Positions 38,835 to 48,946 of a stretch of DNA of 64,000 bases are shown here, piece after piece. The translations under genes and the position numbers were made by a program. The notes beneath the pieces are model-generated. The model was not told the DNA's origin. It searched no databases and was given only the letters and a program-made list of their open reading frames with translations. How positions within the stretch are numbered: position 1 is the stretch's first letter; every line of letters starts with the position of its first letter. Source of the stretch: Sedimentisphaerales bacterium (lineage in GTDB: Bacteria > Planctomycetota > Phycisphaerae > Sedimentisphaerales > Anaerohalosphaeraceae); NCBI GenBank assembly GCA_028282905.1, contig JANQGW010000183.1, forward strand, positions 1 through 64,000, read 5' to 3'.

Positions 38835-40748
38835 ATGGCAAAAAATTCTTTTGAGCGTTGGACGATTGAAAAATCGCAACAGTTGTACGGCATTCAGAGC
38901 TGGGGAAACGGTTTTTTCGAGATTTCCGGCGATGGTGAGGTGCTGGTCAAGAGCCGCCCGGATCATGAGGCCGGCAGCGTCAGCCTGATGAAAATCGTCT
39001 CGGAATTGAACAATCGCGGGCTGGTCGCGCCGGTTTTGCTGCGATTTTCGAATATTTTGCGGGATCAGATCACGCGGATCAACCAGTCGTTCGCTAAGGC
39101 GATGTCTGGTGTCGGCTATCAGGGCGAGTATCGCGGCGTCTATCCGATCAAGGTTAACCAGCAGCAGCAGGTGCTGGAGGACGTGACGCGGTTCGGCAAG
39201 CCCTTTCATTACGGGCTGGAAGCGGGCAGCAAGCCGGAACTGATGGCGGCGATCTCGATGCTGGACGACCCGGAGGCCTGTCTGATTTGCAACGGCTATA
39301 AGGACAAGGAATTTATCGACCTGGGGCTGTACGCGATCAAGATGGGGCTGAAGTGCTTTTTCGTTGTGGAAATGGTGGGTGAACTGCCGCTGATTTTAGA
39401 ACGGGCCGAAAAGCTGGGGGTTGAGCCGCTGTTGGGTGTGCGATTGAAGCTCACCAGCCAGGCGGGCGGACGCTGGTCCGAATCCGGCGGTGACCGCAGT
39501 GTCTTTGGGCTTAACTCCGTGCAGGTGCTGGAGATGGTCGATCAGCTCAAGGCGGCGGGCAAGCTGGACTGTTTAAAACTGCTGCACTATCACCTTGGTT
39601 CGCAAATTCCCAATATTCGCGACATCCGTAATGCCGTGACTGAGGCGTCACGGATTTACGCCGGGCTGGTGGAAGAAGGCGCTGCGATGGGCTACCTTGA
39701 TGTCGGCGGCGGGATGGCGGTTGACTATGACGGCTCTTCGACGAATTTTGCGTCGAGCCGGAATTATTCGCTGGACGAGTACAGTGTCGATGTCATTGAA
39801 ATTCTGATGAACACACTGGACGAAAAGGAGGTGCCCCACCCGACTTTGATCACCGAGTTCGGCCGGGCGACGGTGGCCTATTCATCCGTGCTGCTGTTTA
39901 ATATTCTTGAAGTCAGTCATCTGGACTCGGCGACGATGCCCGAAATGCAGGATGATTTTCACGAATATACCAAGTACCTGTCGGAAGTCGCAGACAATCT
40001 CAGCCTGAAAAAACTGCAGGAAAGCTATCACGACGCAATGTACTACCGTGACGAATTACGGCAGCTTTTCAAGCACGGCAATATCTCGCTGCGCGAGCGG
40101 GCGTATGCGGAGGCGGTCTTCTGGGGAACGATGCGCAAGATCGCCGGCAAACTGGATAAGCTCAAATATGTGCCCGACGAGTTCGAGGGTCTGGCGGCGG
40201 CGATGGCCAGCGTTTATTACGGCAACTTCAGCATTTTCCAGTCACTGCCGGACGCGTGGGCGATCGATCAGCTGCTACCGATCATGCCATTGCACAGGCT
40301 GGGCGAAGAGCCGACCGAGCACGCGATCATTTCGGACATTACCTGTGACTGTGACGGTGTGATCGATAAATTCATCGACCTGCGAGACGTCAAGCGGTCG
40401 CTGCTGCTGCACCCGATCAACAACGGTGACGAGTATTATCTCGGGGCTTTTCTGGTCGGGGCTTACCAGGAAACCTTAGGCGATCTGCATAACCTGTTTG
40501 GCGATACGAATGTTGTCTCACTGGAAATTTCCGACGATGGCGACTATACGATCAATCAGGAAATCGAAGGCGATTCCGTCGAGAATGTCCTGCAGTACGT
40601 CGAGTACGACACTAAGGCGCTGATGGCCCGGATGAAAAGTAAGGCTGAAAGAGCCATCAAGGCCGGCAAGCTGACGGCTAAGGACCGCCGGGAGGTGATC
40701 AGCGCGTTTTTGGAAGGATTGCGGGGTTATACTTATTTTGAAGAGTGA
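38835..40748 (+). CDS. speA: Biosynthetic arginine decarboxylase
   Basis: GVYPIKVNQQQQVLEDV, GLEAGSKPELMAAISML, LHYHLGSQIPNIRDI, YLDVGGGMAVDYDGS, DITCDCDGVIDKF. Confidence 0.95.
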   Translation: MAKNSFERWTIEKSQQLYGIQSWGNGFFEISGDGEVLVKSRPDHEAGSVSLMKIVSELNNRGLVAPVLLRFSNILRDQITRINQSFAKAMSGVGYQGEYRGVYPIKVNQQQQVLEDVTRFGKPFHYGLEAGSKPELMAAISMLDDPEACLICNGYKDKEFIDLGLYAIKMGLKCFFVVEMVGELPLILERAEKLGVEPLLGVRLKLTSQAGGRWSESGGDRSVFGLNSVQVLEMVDQLKAAGKLDCLKLLHYHLGSQIPNIRDIRNAVTEASRIYAGLVEEGAAMGYLDVGGGMAVDYDGSSTNFASSRNYSLDEYSVDVIEILMNTLDEKEVPHPTLITEFGRATVAYSSVLLFNILEVSHLDSATMPEMQDDFHEYTKYLSEVADNLSLKKLQESYHDAMYYRDELRQLFKHGNISLRERAYAEAVFWGTMRKIAGKLDKLKYVPDEFEGLAAAMASVYYGNFSIFQSLPDAWAIDQLLPIMPLHRLGEEPTEHAIISDITCDCDGVIDKFIDLRDVKRSLLLHPINNGDEYYLGAFLVGAYQETLGDLHNLFGDTNVVSLEISDDGDYTINQEIEGDSVENVLQYVEYDTKALMARMKSKAERAIKAGKLTAKDRREVISAFLEGLRGYTYFEE

Positions 40749-40799
40749 TTTTTGCCACAGATTAACACAGATTACCACAAATAATAGATGTTAAAATAT

Positions 40800-40859
40800 G
40801 GATCCCGACGTTGTCGGGATAACTGTTTAAATAGATTCTTCGCTTCGCTCAGAATGACA
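40800..40859. repeat. Interspersed repeat copy
   Basis: ggatcccgacgttgtcgggataactgtttaaatagattcttcgcttcgctcagaatgaca. Confidence 0.8.
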
Positions 40860-40894
40860 GTGTGCAGAATTGCGGGATAATAAAGGATAGAACA

Positions 40895-42079
40895 ATGGGC
40901 AAGAAAGTTTTAATTATTGGTGCCGGCGGGGTCAGTCAGGTGGCAACGTGGAAATGTGCGATGATGCCGGAGGTGTTCGGCGAGATCATGCTGGCCAGCC
41001 GGACGAAGTCCAAGTGTGATGCAATCGCGGAGCTGCTGCCGAGACCAATTCAGACTGCGCAGCTTGACGCCGACAATGTCGAGGAAACGGTTGCGTTGAT
41101 CAAAGAATTTGGCCCGGACCTGGTAATGAATCTGGCACTGCCGTACCAGGATCTGGCGATCATGGACGCCTGCCTTGCGACCGGCATTGACTACTTAGAT
41201 ACCGCCAACTATGAGCCGAAGGAAACGGCTAAGTTTGAGTACAAATGGCAGTGGGATTATCATGATCGCTTCAAGGAGGCGGGCATCAAGGCACTGCTGG
41301 GCAGCGGGTTTGACCCCGGTGTTACCAGCGTCATGACGATGTACGCACTCAAGCATCATTTTGATGAAATCCACACCATCGATATCATCGACTGCAACGC
41401 CGGCGATCACGGCCAGCCGTTTGCGACGAATTTTAACCCGGAAATCAATATCCGCGAGGTCACGGCGAAAGGCCGCTATTGGCAAGAAGGCGAATGGATC
41501 GAGACCGACCCGCTGTCGGTGACGGAAAAATTCGAGCTGCCAGAAGATCTGGGCACGATGGATATTTATCTGATGTACCACGAAGAGCTGGAGTCGCTGG
41601 CTAAATTTGTGCCCGGTCTCAAGCGTGCCCGCTTCTGGATGAGCTTTTCACAAAATTACCTCAAACATCTGGAGGTCTTGCAGAACGTCGGCATGACACG
41701 CATCGACGAAGTCGAGTTCAACGGCCAGAAGATCATTCCGCTGCAATTTTTGAAGGCACTGCTGCCGGACCCGGCTTCGCTGGGCCCGCTGACGAAGGGT
41801 CAAACCTGCATCGGTGTCAAACTTTGCGGCGTCAAGGACGGCGTCGAGCGGGAGTACTATATCTATAACATCTGTGACCACGAATCCTGCTATGCGGAGG
41901 TTAAGTCGCAGGCGATTTCTTATACCACGGGTGTGCCCGCGATGATCGGTGCCAAAATGCTGCTGAGCGAAACCTGGGCCGGCGACGGCGTTTTCAACAT
42001 CGAACAGTTCGACCCCGACCCGTTTATGGCTGACCTGAACGAATACGGCCTGCCGTGGAAAGAAGTGTTTATTAAATAA
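40895..42079 (+). CDS. Saccharopine dehydrogenase-family protein, probable carboxy(nor)spermidine dehydrogenase
   Basis: GKKVLIIGAGGVSQVATWKCAMMPE; GSGFDPGVTSVMTMYA; directly upstream of nspC. Confidence 0.88.
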   Translation: MGKKVLIIGAGGVSQVATWKCAMMPEVFGEIMLASRTKSKCDAIAELLPRPIQTAQLDADNVEETVALIKEFGPDLVMNLALPYQDLAIMDACLATGIDYLDTANYEPKETAKFEYKWQWDYHDRFKEAGIKALLGSGFDPGVTSVMTMYALKHHFDEIHTIDIIDCNAGDHGQPFATNFNPEINIREVTAKGRYWQEGEWIETDPLSVTEKFELPEDLGTMDIYLMYHEELESLAKFVPGLKRARFWMSFSQNYLKHLEVLQNVGMTRIDEVEFNGQKIIPLQFLKALLPDPASLGPLTKGQTCIGVKLCGVKDGVEREYYIYNICDHESCYAEVKSQAISYTTGVPAMIGAKMLLSETWAGDGVFNIEQFDPDPFMADLNEYGLPWKEVFIK

Positions 42080-42154
42080 AAGATCAAAATCAAAATGCTA
42101 AATTAAGGAATCGCCTTCGCTCGGAATGACGGCGTGGCGGATTTGGAATAATTA

Positions 42155-43330
42155 ATGGACAAAGCGCTTGCGGGACAATTTGATTTGGAGTCGATTCACA
42201 CGCCGGCTTTTGTGGTGTTTGAAGAGGCGATTGCGCATAACCTGTCGATTCTCTGGCAGGTCATCGAGCAGACCGGCTGTAAAATCCTGATGGCGACCAA
42301 GTGCTTTTCGATGACTCGCACGTTTGGGCTGATTGCCGAAACACTTGACGGCATCTGTGCCAGCGGCCCGCACGAGGCCCGGCTTGGCGCTGAACATTTT
42401 GGCAAAGAGATTCACGCCTTCGCGGCGGGATTTTCCGAAGAGGACATCCGCCAACTCGCTCCTATTTGCAACCATCTCGTCTTTAACTCGTTTTCACAGT
42501 GGCAGCGACTCGGCCCATTGGCGAAAGAGTTGAATCCGAACTTGAAATTTGGCCTGCGATGTAACCCCGAGCATTCCGAAGGTGAGGTGGAAATTTATGA
42601 CCCCTGTGCGGCTAGTTCTCGGCTGGGTATCGTCAAAGATGAATTTGAAAAAGAAAAGGCTTCGGATGAGACTTTCTTAGAAGGGATTTCCGGTCTGCAT
42701 TTTCATACGCTGTGTGAAATGGATTCGGATGCGTTGGAGCGAACGCTGGCAGTTTTTGAAGTCAAGTTCGGCCAATACCTCGACAGGATGGAGTGGGTTA
42801 ACTTTGGCGGCGGCCACCATATTACTCGCGGGAATTATGATGTCGAGCGGTTAGTGCAGGTGATTAATGAGTTTAAAGCCCGCCACCCGCATCTGACGGT
42901 TTATCTGGAGCCGGGCGAAGCGGTGGCGCTCAATGCCGGCGTGCTGGTTGCTTCGGTGCTGGATGTTACGCGAAACGGCGATGTACAAAATGTGATTTTG
43001 GATACCTCCGCCACTTGCCATATGCCGGATGTGCTGGAGATGCCGTACCGGCCGAACATTATCGGGGCGGGTGACCCGGGTGAAAAGGTGCATACCTATC
43101 GCTTGGGCGGCTTGTCCTGTCTGGCCGGGGATATCATTGGCGATTACTCGTTTGATGCACCGCTGGAAATCGGCGACCGGCTGATCTTTTTGGACATGGC
43201 GATTTATTCGATGGTCAAGACCAATACCTTCAACGGTGTGGCCCTGCCGTGGATTTATTACGGAACTGCCGACGGCAAGCTGGAACTGGTGCGTCAATTC
43301 GGCTACGAGGATTTTAAGGAGCGATTATGA
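42155..43330 (+). CDS. nspC: Carboxynorspermidine/carboxyspermidine decarboxylase
   Basis: TPAFVVFEEAIAHNLSIL...KILMATKCFSM; ISGLHFHTLCEMDSDALERTL; WVNFGGGHHITRGNYDVERLV; YLEPGEAVALNAG. Confidence 0.92.
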   Translation: MDKALAGQFDLESIHTPAFVVFEEAIAHNLSILWQVIEQTGCKILMATKCFSMTRTFGLIAETLDGICASGPHEARLGAEHFGKEIHAFAAGFSEEDIRQLAPICNHLVFNSFSQWQRLGPLAKELNPNLKFGLRCNPEHSEGEVEIYDPCAASSRLGIVKDEFEKEKASDETFLEGISGLHFHTLCEMDSDALERTLAVFEVKFGQYLDRMEWVNFGGGHHITRGNYDVERLVQVINEFKARHPHLTVYLEPGEAVALNAGVLVASVLDVTRNGDVQNVILDTSATCHMPDVLEMPYRPNIIGAGDPGEKVHTYRLGGLSCLAGDIIGDYSFDAPLEIGDRLIFLDMAIYSMVKTNTFNGVALPWIYYGTADGKLELVRQFGYEDFKERL

Positions 43331-44202
43331 ACCAGCAATACCCCGCATTCTTGGCTTCGGAGATTTCCGGGCAGACGCCGGAGCAGGCGTTTTTTCATGT
43401 GATTCCGGTGCCGTTTGAGGCGAGCGTTTCCTATGGCGTCGGTACCGCCCGTGGGCCGGCCGCGATTCTTGAAGCCTCACAGCAATTGGAAACATACGAC
43501 GGTTTCAGTTGCCCGTGTGACTTGGGCATTTACACCACCGATCCGGTTGATTGCAACGGTGATGCTAAAACCGTCATTGATGCAATCCAGAAGGCCGTCA
43601 CCCAAATATTAAGCTATGGCGATAAATTCCCACTCCTGCTCGGCGGTGAACACACCGTGACCAACGGTGCCATCCGCGCATTGCATGAAACAGGCGAGCC
43701 GTTCGGGATCGTTCAGTTTGACGCCCATGCGGACTTGCGGAATACTTATGAAGGTTCAAAGTACAGCCATGCCTGTGTCATGAAACGGGCGGTGGATTTG
43801 GGCATTCCGGTTTTCCAACTGGGTGTACGTGCTTTGTCACTGGAAGAAGTTGAAGTACGCAAAAACAACCCGTCTCTGATTTCATATATTGACGGCTATG
43901 AGCTGGGTACGCAGGGGATTCCCGCAGGCCGACTTCTGCCGGAAGATTTTCCAGAAAATGTCTATGTCACCATTGACGTTGATGGTCTGGACCCGTCGAT
44001 CATGCCCGCTACCGGCACTCCCGTCCCCGGCGGCATTGGCTGGTACGACATGCAGCAGCTCCTGCGAAAAATCGCCGACGAGCGAACTGTCATCGGCGCT
44101 GACATTGTCGAACTGGCTCCAATTGAAAACTATCATGCGGCTGACTTTACCGCTGCTCAGTTGGTTTATGACCTGATGGGCATCATACAACGATCCAACT
44201 GA
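43327..44202 (+). CDS. speB: Agmatinase (ureohydrolase)
   Basis: PLLLGGEHTVTNGAIRAL, VQFDAHADLRNTYEGSKYSHACVMKR, VYVTIDVDGLDPSIMPATGTPVPGGI; ATGA overlap with nspC. Confidence 0.93.
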   Translation: MNQQYPAFLASEISGQTPEQAFFHVIPVPFEASVSYGVGTARGPAAILEASQQLETYDGFSCPCDLGIYTTDPVDCNGDAKTVIDAIQKAVTQILSYGDKFPLLLGGEHTVTNGAIRALHETGEPFGIVQFDAHADLRNTYEGSKYSHACVMKRAVDLGIPVFQLGVRALSLEEVEVRKNNPSLISYIDGYELGTQGIPAGRLLPEDFPENVYVTIDVDGLDPSIMPATGTPVPGGIGWYDMQQLLRKIADERTVIGADIVELAPIENYHAADFTAAQLVYDLMGIIQRSN

Positions 44203-44268
44203 GCGCAAACCACACCCAATGTTCCTGTTCCGTCCGGCAAGCCCGATAGACGGCGTGACAGGAAATTA

Positions 44269-44330
44269 TGGAATCCCGACTATGTCGGGACAGCTGTTTA
44301 AATAGATTCCTCGGCTTCGCTCGGAATGAC
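44269..44330. repeat. Interspersed repeat copy
   Basis: tggaatcccgactatgtcgggacagctgtttaaatagattcctcggcttcgctcggaatgac. Confidence 0.85.
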
Positions 44331-44444
44331 ATTATTGCGTTTGGGATGGCATTTTTGAGTTTGGAATTATGACAAAAAAAATTTTGAAAGTCAGTCATAT
44401 CTGAATGAATACTATCGAGCTTGTCGCGGTATCAGTGCGCATGG

Positions 44445-44480
44445 AAAAGGCCGGGGCAGTCACCCTTCTGCCTCGGCCTT
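44445..44480 (-). terminator. Terminator at the end of the pilus operon
   Basis: Minus strand AAGGCCGAGGCAG-N8-CTGCCCCGGCCTTTT. Confidence 0.8.
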
Positions 44481-44504
44481 GATTGATTGGGTTTATGCCA
44501 CCGC

Positions 44505-46043
44505 TTAGTTAACGAGGTTGGCAATGTTTGCGACCTGTTCGTCATCTTCTTCGTCTTCATCGTCGTCATCATCATCGTCATCGTCGGTCATGCTCAGACG
44601 TGTTTCCGGCGTACGAGGCGAGACAAAAATCGTATCATCCAGCATCCGTTGTTCTTCCGGTGTCAGAGCCGGTTCGTTAATCAGATGCGGAGTGATAAAG
44701 ATCACCAGTTCGCTGTTGGTGGTGCTTTCGCCTTCAAATCGGAACATCCCGCCCAGCAGGGGCAGATCGCCCAGCAGCGGCACCTTGTTGACCTGCGTGG
44801 TGACATCCTGCTTCTTGAGGCCGCCGATGACAACGGTCTGGCCGTCTCTGATCAGTGCGGTAGTGGTTTCTTCACGCGTGGCGACAATCGGCTGAGGACT
44901 GACGCCGTTGGTGCCCTGAATGACCACCGAACCGGTGACGACACTGAATTTCGGATTGAGATCCATCCGAATGAGTCCATCCCGCGTCAGGTGCGGTGTC
45001 ACACGCAGTTCCACGCCCACATCACGGAACGCCGTGGTACCGATGCTGCCGCCGGCACTGCTTTCGGTCAATTCCTGGTACGGAATTTCCTCGATGATCT
45101 TAATTTCGGCCCGCTCGTTGTCCAGCACCATGATTCGCGGGTTGGCCAGCAGCTTGGCGCGAATGTCTTCCTGAGAAGCATGGATGGCCATATCGATATT
45201 GACATGGTCATTGAGCACGCCAAAGCGAATCAGTGACTGGGTATCGGTCTTATTGGTATTACCGGAAAACACACCGGTGGTATGCGGGTCGGTCGAACTG
45301 CTTTGCAGTATATTGCCCAAGGTGCCGATCTGATCGCCCAGTGTGCCTCCATCCGGGACCGCCCCATAGCTGGTTGCCGTTCCGGCCTGCCATTCGACAC
45401 CGATATCCAGATTGTCCTGCGAGGAGATATCATAAATCTTCGACTCAACCAGAATCTGCGGTGTGACGCGGTCAATTTCATTGATGAAGCTATCAATCGC
45501 CTTGATCTTGCTTTCCACATCGGTGACGATGATATTGCTGGTGCCGGTACTGGCCGAGATCGAGCCGCGTTCGGAGATAAATTTCTTGAGGGCTTCTTCG
45601 ACCTGCTCCACATCGGCATAGGTAATCCGATAGACCTTGCTTTCGAGTCTTTCGCGGACATCCAGCACTTCATCCTTCGGCACCACACGTATCATGTTTT
45701 CGGTGGTAATATAGGTATAACCGTGAGCCTGAAGGATATTGCTGAGCGCTTCGGCCAGCGGGACATCGGTCAGTGTGGCGGTAACGGTCCCTTCGACCTT
45801 GGGGCTTTTGATGATGTCCACATCGGCCTGCTTGGCCATGATCATCAGCACATCGTCAATCGCGGTTTCCCGAAAATCAATGCTGATTTCCTGCTGCATC
45901 CGCTGCTGTACGGGTGACAACAGTTCGGGTTTTGCCTCGATGATGTCTGCCGATTCTTCCGCCGTCACTATACCGGCTGTCAGTACCAGTGACAGAACCA
46001 TCAGGATAACGGTCATTTTTCCGTGAATTCCCGTCGTTTCCAT
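44505..46043 (-). CDS. Type IV pilus/T2SS secretin (PilQ/GspD-like) with poly-acidic C-terminal insertion
   Basis: AIDDVLMIMAKQADVDIIKSPKVEGTVTATLTDVPLAEALSNIL; LLANPRIMVLDNERAEIKI; VPLLGDLPLLGGMFRFE; tail DDDDDDDDDEDEEDDE. Confidence 0.92.
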   Translation of the reverse strand: METTGIHGKMTVILMVLSLVLTAGIVTAEESADIIEAKPELLSPVQQRMQQEISIDFRETAIDDVLMIMAKQADVDIIKSPKVEGTVTATLTDVPLAEALSNILQAHGYTYITTENMIRVVPKDEVLDVRERLESKVYRITYADVEQVEEALKKFISERGSISASTGTSNIIVTDVESKIKAIDSFINEIDRVTPQILVESKIYDISSQDNLDIGVEWQAGTATSYGAVPDGGTLGDQIGTLGNILQSSSTDPHTTGVFSGNTNKTDTQSLIRFGVLNDHVNIDMAIHASQEDIRAKLLANPRIMVLDNERAEIKIIEEIPYQELTESSAGGSIGTTAFRDVGVELRVTPHLTRDGLIRMDLNPKFSVVTGSVVIQGTNGVSPQPIVATREETTTALIRDGQTVVIGGLKKQDVTTQVNKVPLLGDLPLLGGMFRFEGESTTNSELVIFITPHLINEPALTPEEQRMLDDTIFVSPRTPETRLSMTDDDDDDDDDEDEEDDEQVANIANLVN

Positions 46044-46086
46044 GTCTTTTCCCTTTCCGTTTATCGCTGTCTTTCAATTATTCCTT

Positions 46087-46878
46087 TTAACGCTGTACCG
46101 ATTGTGTCCAGCGTTTTCCATCTTTTTCAAATTCGACGGACTCTTTGCTGATTGTCACGACTGTGGTTCCGTCGATAGTTTCACCCTGTGCCACAATCTT
46201 CTCGTTGACAATCGCGGTCGGCCGGGTTTTGCTGAAGACGATTCCCTTGACGACCAGTTCGCCGGTCGGTTCATCATCAGAGACCTCTGCCGCGACGGTT
46301 TTGGGGGCGGTCTTCATGGGATTACGCAGCGTTTCCGGCAGCGGCTGGGGGCTGTGCCATTGAAGCGGCGTTTGATCGTCCACGACCGTTTGAGATGTCT
46401 GCTCGGTGTCAGTGTTTCCGCCGGCGGTCGCTTCGCTTTGACCGAGTCCGCCCAGCGAAACAAACAATACCGTCGCAAATACCAGTGACAGCACGCCGAC
46501 CATCACGGTCATCTTTTTCTGATGGGCGTCCATTTTTCCGCTGCTTGAGCCGGTGATCGTCTTTTTAAGGTGACCGGACTTCTGAGCAGCTGCTTTGGCC
46601 CTGGACGAAGACTGTGTCCGGTTCAAAGGACGCGGGCGCATTGCCGGGGCCGCGGGCGTATGAATCGCCTCGGTTGGCGCTTCCGCCATCCGCTGCGCCA
46701 GTGACGGCTTGGGGGCGTCCGTTACGGCAGTCTGCGGCGGGGTCTGGGCTTCTTCGACCGTGTCGGCCGGCTCTACCGGCGCTGTCTGAGGCGGCAGCGT
46801 CGGTTCGGCATCCGTCACCGGGATCGGGGCCTCGTTAAATATGGACGAAATCTGTTTTTGTAATCCTGACTTTCTCAT
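46087..46878 (-). CDS. Inner-membrane pilus assembly protein (PilP/GspC/GspB-like)
   Basis: Single TM; Pro/Ala-rich linker; C-terminal TGELVVKGIVFSKTRPTAIVNEKIVAQGETIDGTTVVTISKESVEFEKDGKRWTQSV. Confidence 0.75.
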   Translation of the reverse strand: MRKSGLQKQISSIFNEAPIPVTDAEPTLPPQTAPVEPADTVEEAQTPPQTAVTDAPKPSLAQRMAEAPTEAIHTPAAPAMRPRPLNRTQSSSRAKAAAQKSGHLKKTITGSSSGKMDAHQKKMTVMVGVLSLVFATVLFVSLGGLGQSEATAGGNTDTEQTSQTVVDDQTPLQWHSPQPLPETLRNPMKTAPKTVAAEVSDDEPTGELVVKGIVFSKTRPTAIVNEKIVAQGETIDGTTVVTISKESVEFEKDGKRWTQSVQR

Positions 46879-47629
46879 GGCAAATCTCTTCTGCTAATTG
46901 GTTATATTCTACCGCTCCGTTACTTCTCGGGTCATAGGTCATTACCGACTGACCAGCACTGGGGGCTTCGGCCAGACGAACACTGCGGTGAATGACCGTC
47001 TCAAATACAAGGTTTCCAAAATACTCGCGCATCTGACGCTGAACATCAGCACTGAGCCGGGTTCGACGCTCGGCCAGCGTCAGTAAAATGCCGCCGATCT
47101 TCAATCCCGGTGTAAACCGTTCCCGCACAATATCCAGCGTCTCCAGCACCTGCTTGAGACCTTCGATGGCATAGTAATGCGTCTGCACGGGAACAATAAC
47201 TTCATCGGAAGCGATCAGGGCATTCAGTGTCAGCAGACTTAGTGACGGCGAGCAGTCAATAATGCAGAAATCGAAATACGGCTCTACAGCCGCCAGGCGA
47301 TTTCGCAGAACATATTCACGGTCCGCCATCGATGACAGTTTGGATTCGGCTCCGCTGAGCAGTACGTTGCACGGCGCGACCATCAGCGATTCGATCTGTG
47401 TGCTCAGTAAAATCTGCGGCAGGCGAAGCGTCGGATCGACCAGTACATCATAGATGGTTTTTTCAATGTTCTCAGGTACGCCGCCCAGGCCCAGTGTGGC
47501 ATGTCCCTGGGGGTCCAAATCGACGACCAGTGTCCGGTAGCCGTGCTGGGCCAGTGCTGCGCCTAAGTTGACTGCTGTGGTTGTCTTTCCGCAGCCGCCC
47601 TTCTGATTGGTTATCGCAATCGTCCTCAC
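46835..47629 (-). CDS. ParA/Soj-family ATPase embedded in the pilus operon
   Basis: MRTIAITNQKGGCGKTTTAVNLGAALA deviant Walker A; VVDLDPQGHATLGLG; FCIIDCSPSLSLLTLNAL. Confidence 0.93.
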   Translation of the reverse strand: MRTIAITNQKGGCGKTTTAVNLGAALAQHGYRTLVVDLDPQGHATLGLGGVPENIEKTIYDVLVDPTLRLPQILLSTQIESLMVAPCNVLLSGAESKLSSMADREYVLRNRLAAVEPYFDFCIIDCSPSLSLLTLNALIASDEVIVPVQTHYYAIEGLKQVLETLDIVRERFTPGLKIGGILLTLAERRTRLSADVQRQMREYFGNLVFETVIHRSVRLAEAPSAGQSVMTYDPRSNGAVEYNQLAEEICHEKVRITKTDFVHI

Positions 47630-47701
47630 AATACGTCTTCCTGTCTTTATCCATTTCCTGTTCGACCCATCGGCTGCAAACGCCGAATTGATGTGGGGGC
47701 A

Positions 47702-48301
47702 TCAATTCATTGCAACGGGACGGGACTGTTTCTCTGTCCTGGCTAAAAAGGACAGTTCCATTTTCACTTTATGCTTTGCCTTGCCCTGGTCGGCCCGGCG
47801 GATCACCAAATCCTCTACAAACACGACGGGTGTCGATTGTTCCAGCCGATTTACAAACTGGAGGAACTGTTCGTAGGAGGCCTCGAACTCGACCTGCAGC
47901 CATGCCTCGGTGAGATGTTTGCTTTTTTCCACGGTCGAAAGTTTCTGGAGGTCAAGCTGTTTGCTGGAGAAATCGGACAAGCCCAATTCGGCCGCCTTTT
48001 TACCGATCTCAAAGACCAGTGCGGTCACATCGTCGGTCGGCAGTGAATACTGCTGAATCTGATGCTGAACCTCGTCCAATTGCTGCTGTGCTTTCTGTCG
48101 CACTGTTTCCCGGCTGGCCAGGTCCGCCACTTCGCGCTGCTGGCGGCTTTCATTAAACTGACTTTCTATCCGCGCCAACACCTCTTTTTGCGGCAGATGG
48201 AAAAACAGAATACCGGCTCCCAGCAGCAGCAAGCACGCTGCCCAGAGCACTGCCAGAAACAGCTTAAATTTCGTTATTTTTTTTGTGTGTGATTTCTTCA
48301 T
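47702..48301 (-). CDS. PilO/GspM-like pilus assembly protein
   Basis: TM then coiled coil then ferredoxin-like EFEASYEQFLQFVNRLEQSTPVVFVEDLVIRR; position after pilM/pilN. Confidence 0.7.
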   Translation of the reverse strand: MKKSHTKKITKFKLFLAVLWAACLLLLGAGILFFHLPQKEVLARIESQFNESRQQREVADLASRETVRQKAQQQLDEVQHQIQQYSLPTDDVTALVFEIGKKAAELGLSDFSSKQLDLQKLSTVEKSKHLTEAWLQVEFEASYEQFLQFVNRLEQSTPVVFVEDLVIRRADQGKAKHKVKMELSFLARTEKQSRPVAMN

Positions 48302-48303
48302 GG

Positions 48304-48945
48304 TCATCTCTGTTCGCGAAGAATACATTCAATTTCATAATACGTTGCAGAACGGCCGTCCACGGTTCCCTGCTGCTGGGCCGTCATTGTAAAATCGACA
48401 AATGTCTGTGCCAGCGTTTCGGAAGACTTGAGCTGATCCACATATTCCCGAACCAACTGGTCATTGCCTTCGGCGTCAAATCCGCACAGCACGACTTTCA
48501 AATCCCTCTCGATGACCAGCCGCTGAATCATTGCATCGGTTTTAGCGTCTTTAACCTTTTCGAGCTGGGGTTGCCGGTCCAGTTCCGCTTCGTAAATAAA
48601 AATCGTTTCGGGAAGCTGCTGGGCGAACTCAACCAGCCAGTCGCTGACCTGGACCCGGTAACACAATCCCCCCGTCAGGTCATTCATACAGCGTTTTGCC
48701 TCTGCGATCTGCGAGTTAATCTGCTGATAGACTTTCATATTTTTAGCTGAGGCTTCGATGACGTCCCGATTATCCTGAACGGCCGCCTGCTGAGTTTCGG
48801 CCAATATGCAATCCTGCTGGTAACTGACCGCCCAGGCCCCAACTGCCATAATGGGAATCAATACCGCGACAATCTTGGCCAGTATTCGTTTGGGACTGCC
48901 CTTTTGAGGTCGTCCCCTTCCTTTGAGTAAATCAATCGAAAACAT
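48304..48945 (-). CDS. PilN-like pilus assembly protein
   Basis: TM near residue 35 then periplasmic domain; tightly follows pilM. Confidence 0.7.
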   Translation of the reverse strand: MFSIDLLKGRGRPQKGSPKRILAKIVAVLIPIMAVGAWAVSYQQDCILAETQQAAVQDNRDVIEASAKNMKVYQQINSQIAEAKRCMNDLTGGLCYRVQVSDWLVEFAQQLPETIFIYEAELDRQPQLEKVKDAKTDAMIQRLVIERDLKVVLCGFDAEGNDQLVREYVDQLKSSETLAQTFVDFTMTAQQQGTVDGRSATYYEIECILREQR

Positions 48946-48946
48946 G

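Noticed and set aside
46835-47629. ParA as plasmid or chromosome partition gene
   Set aside because: No ParB or parS-like sites nearby and overlap with a pilus gene; pilus association preferred.
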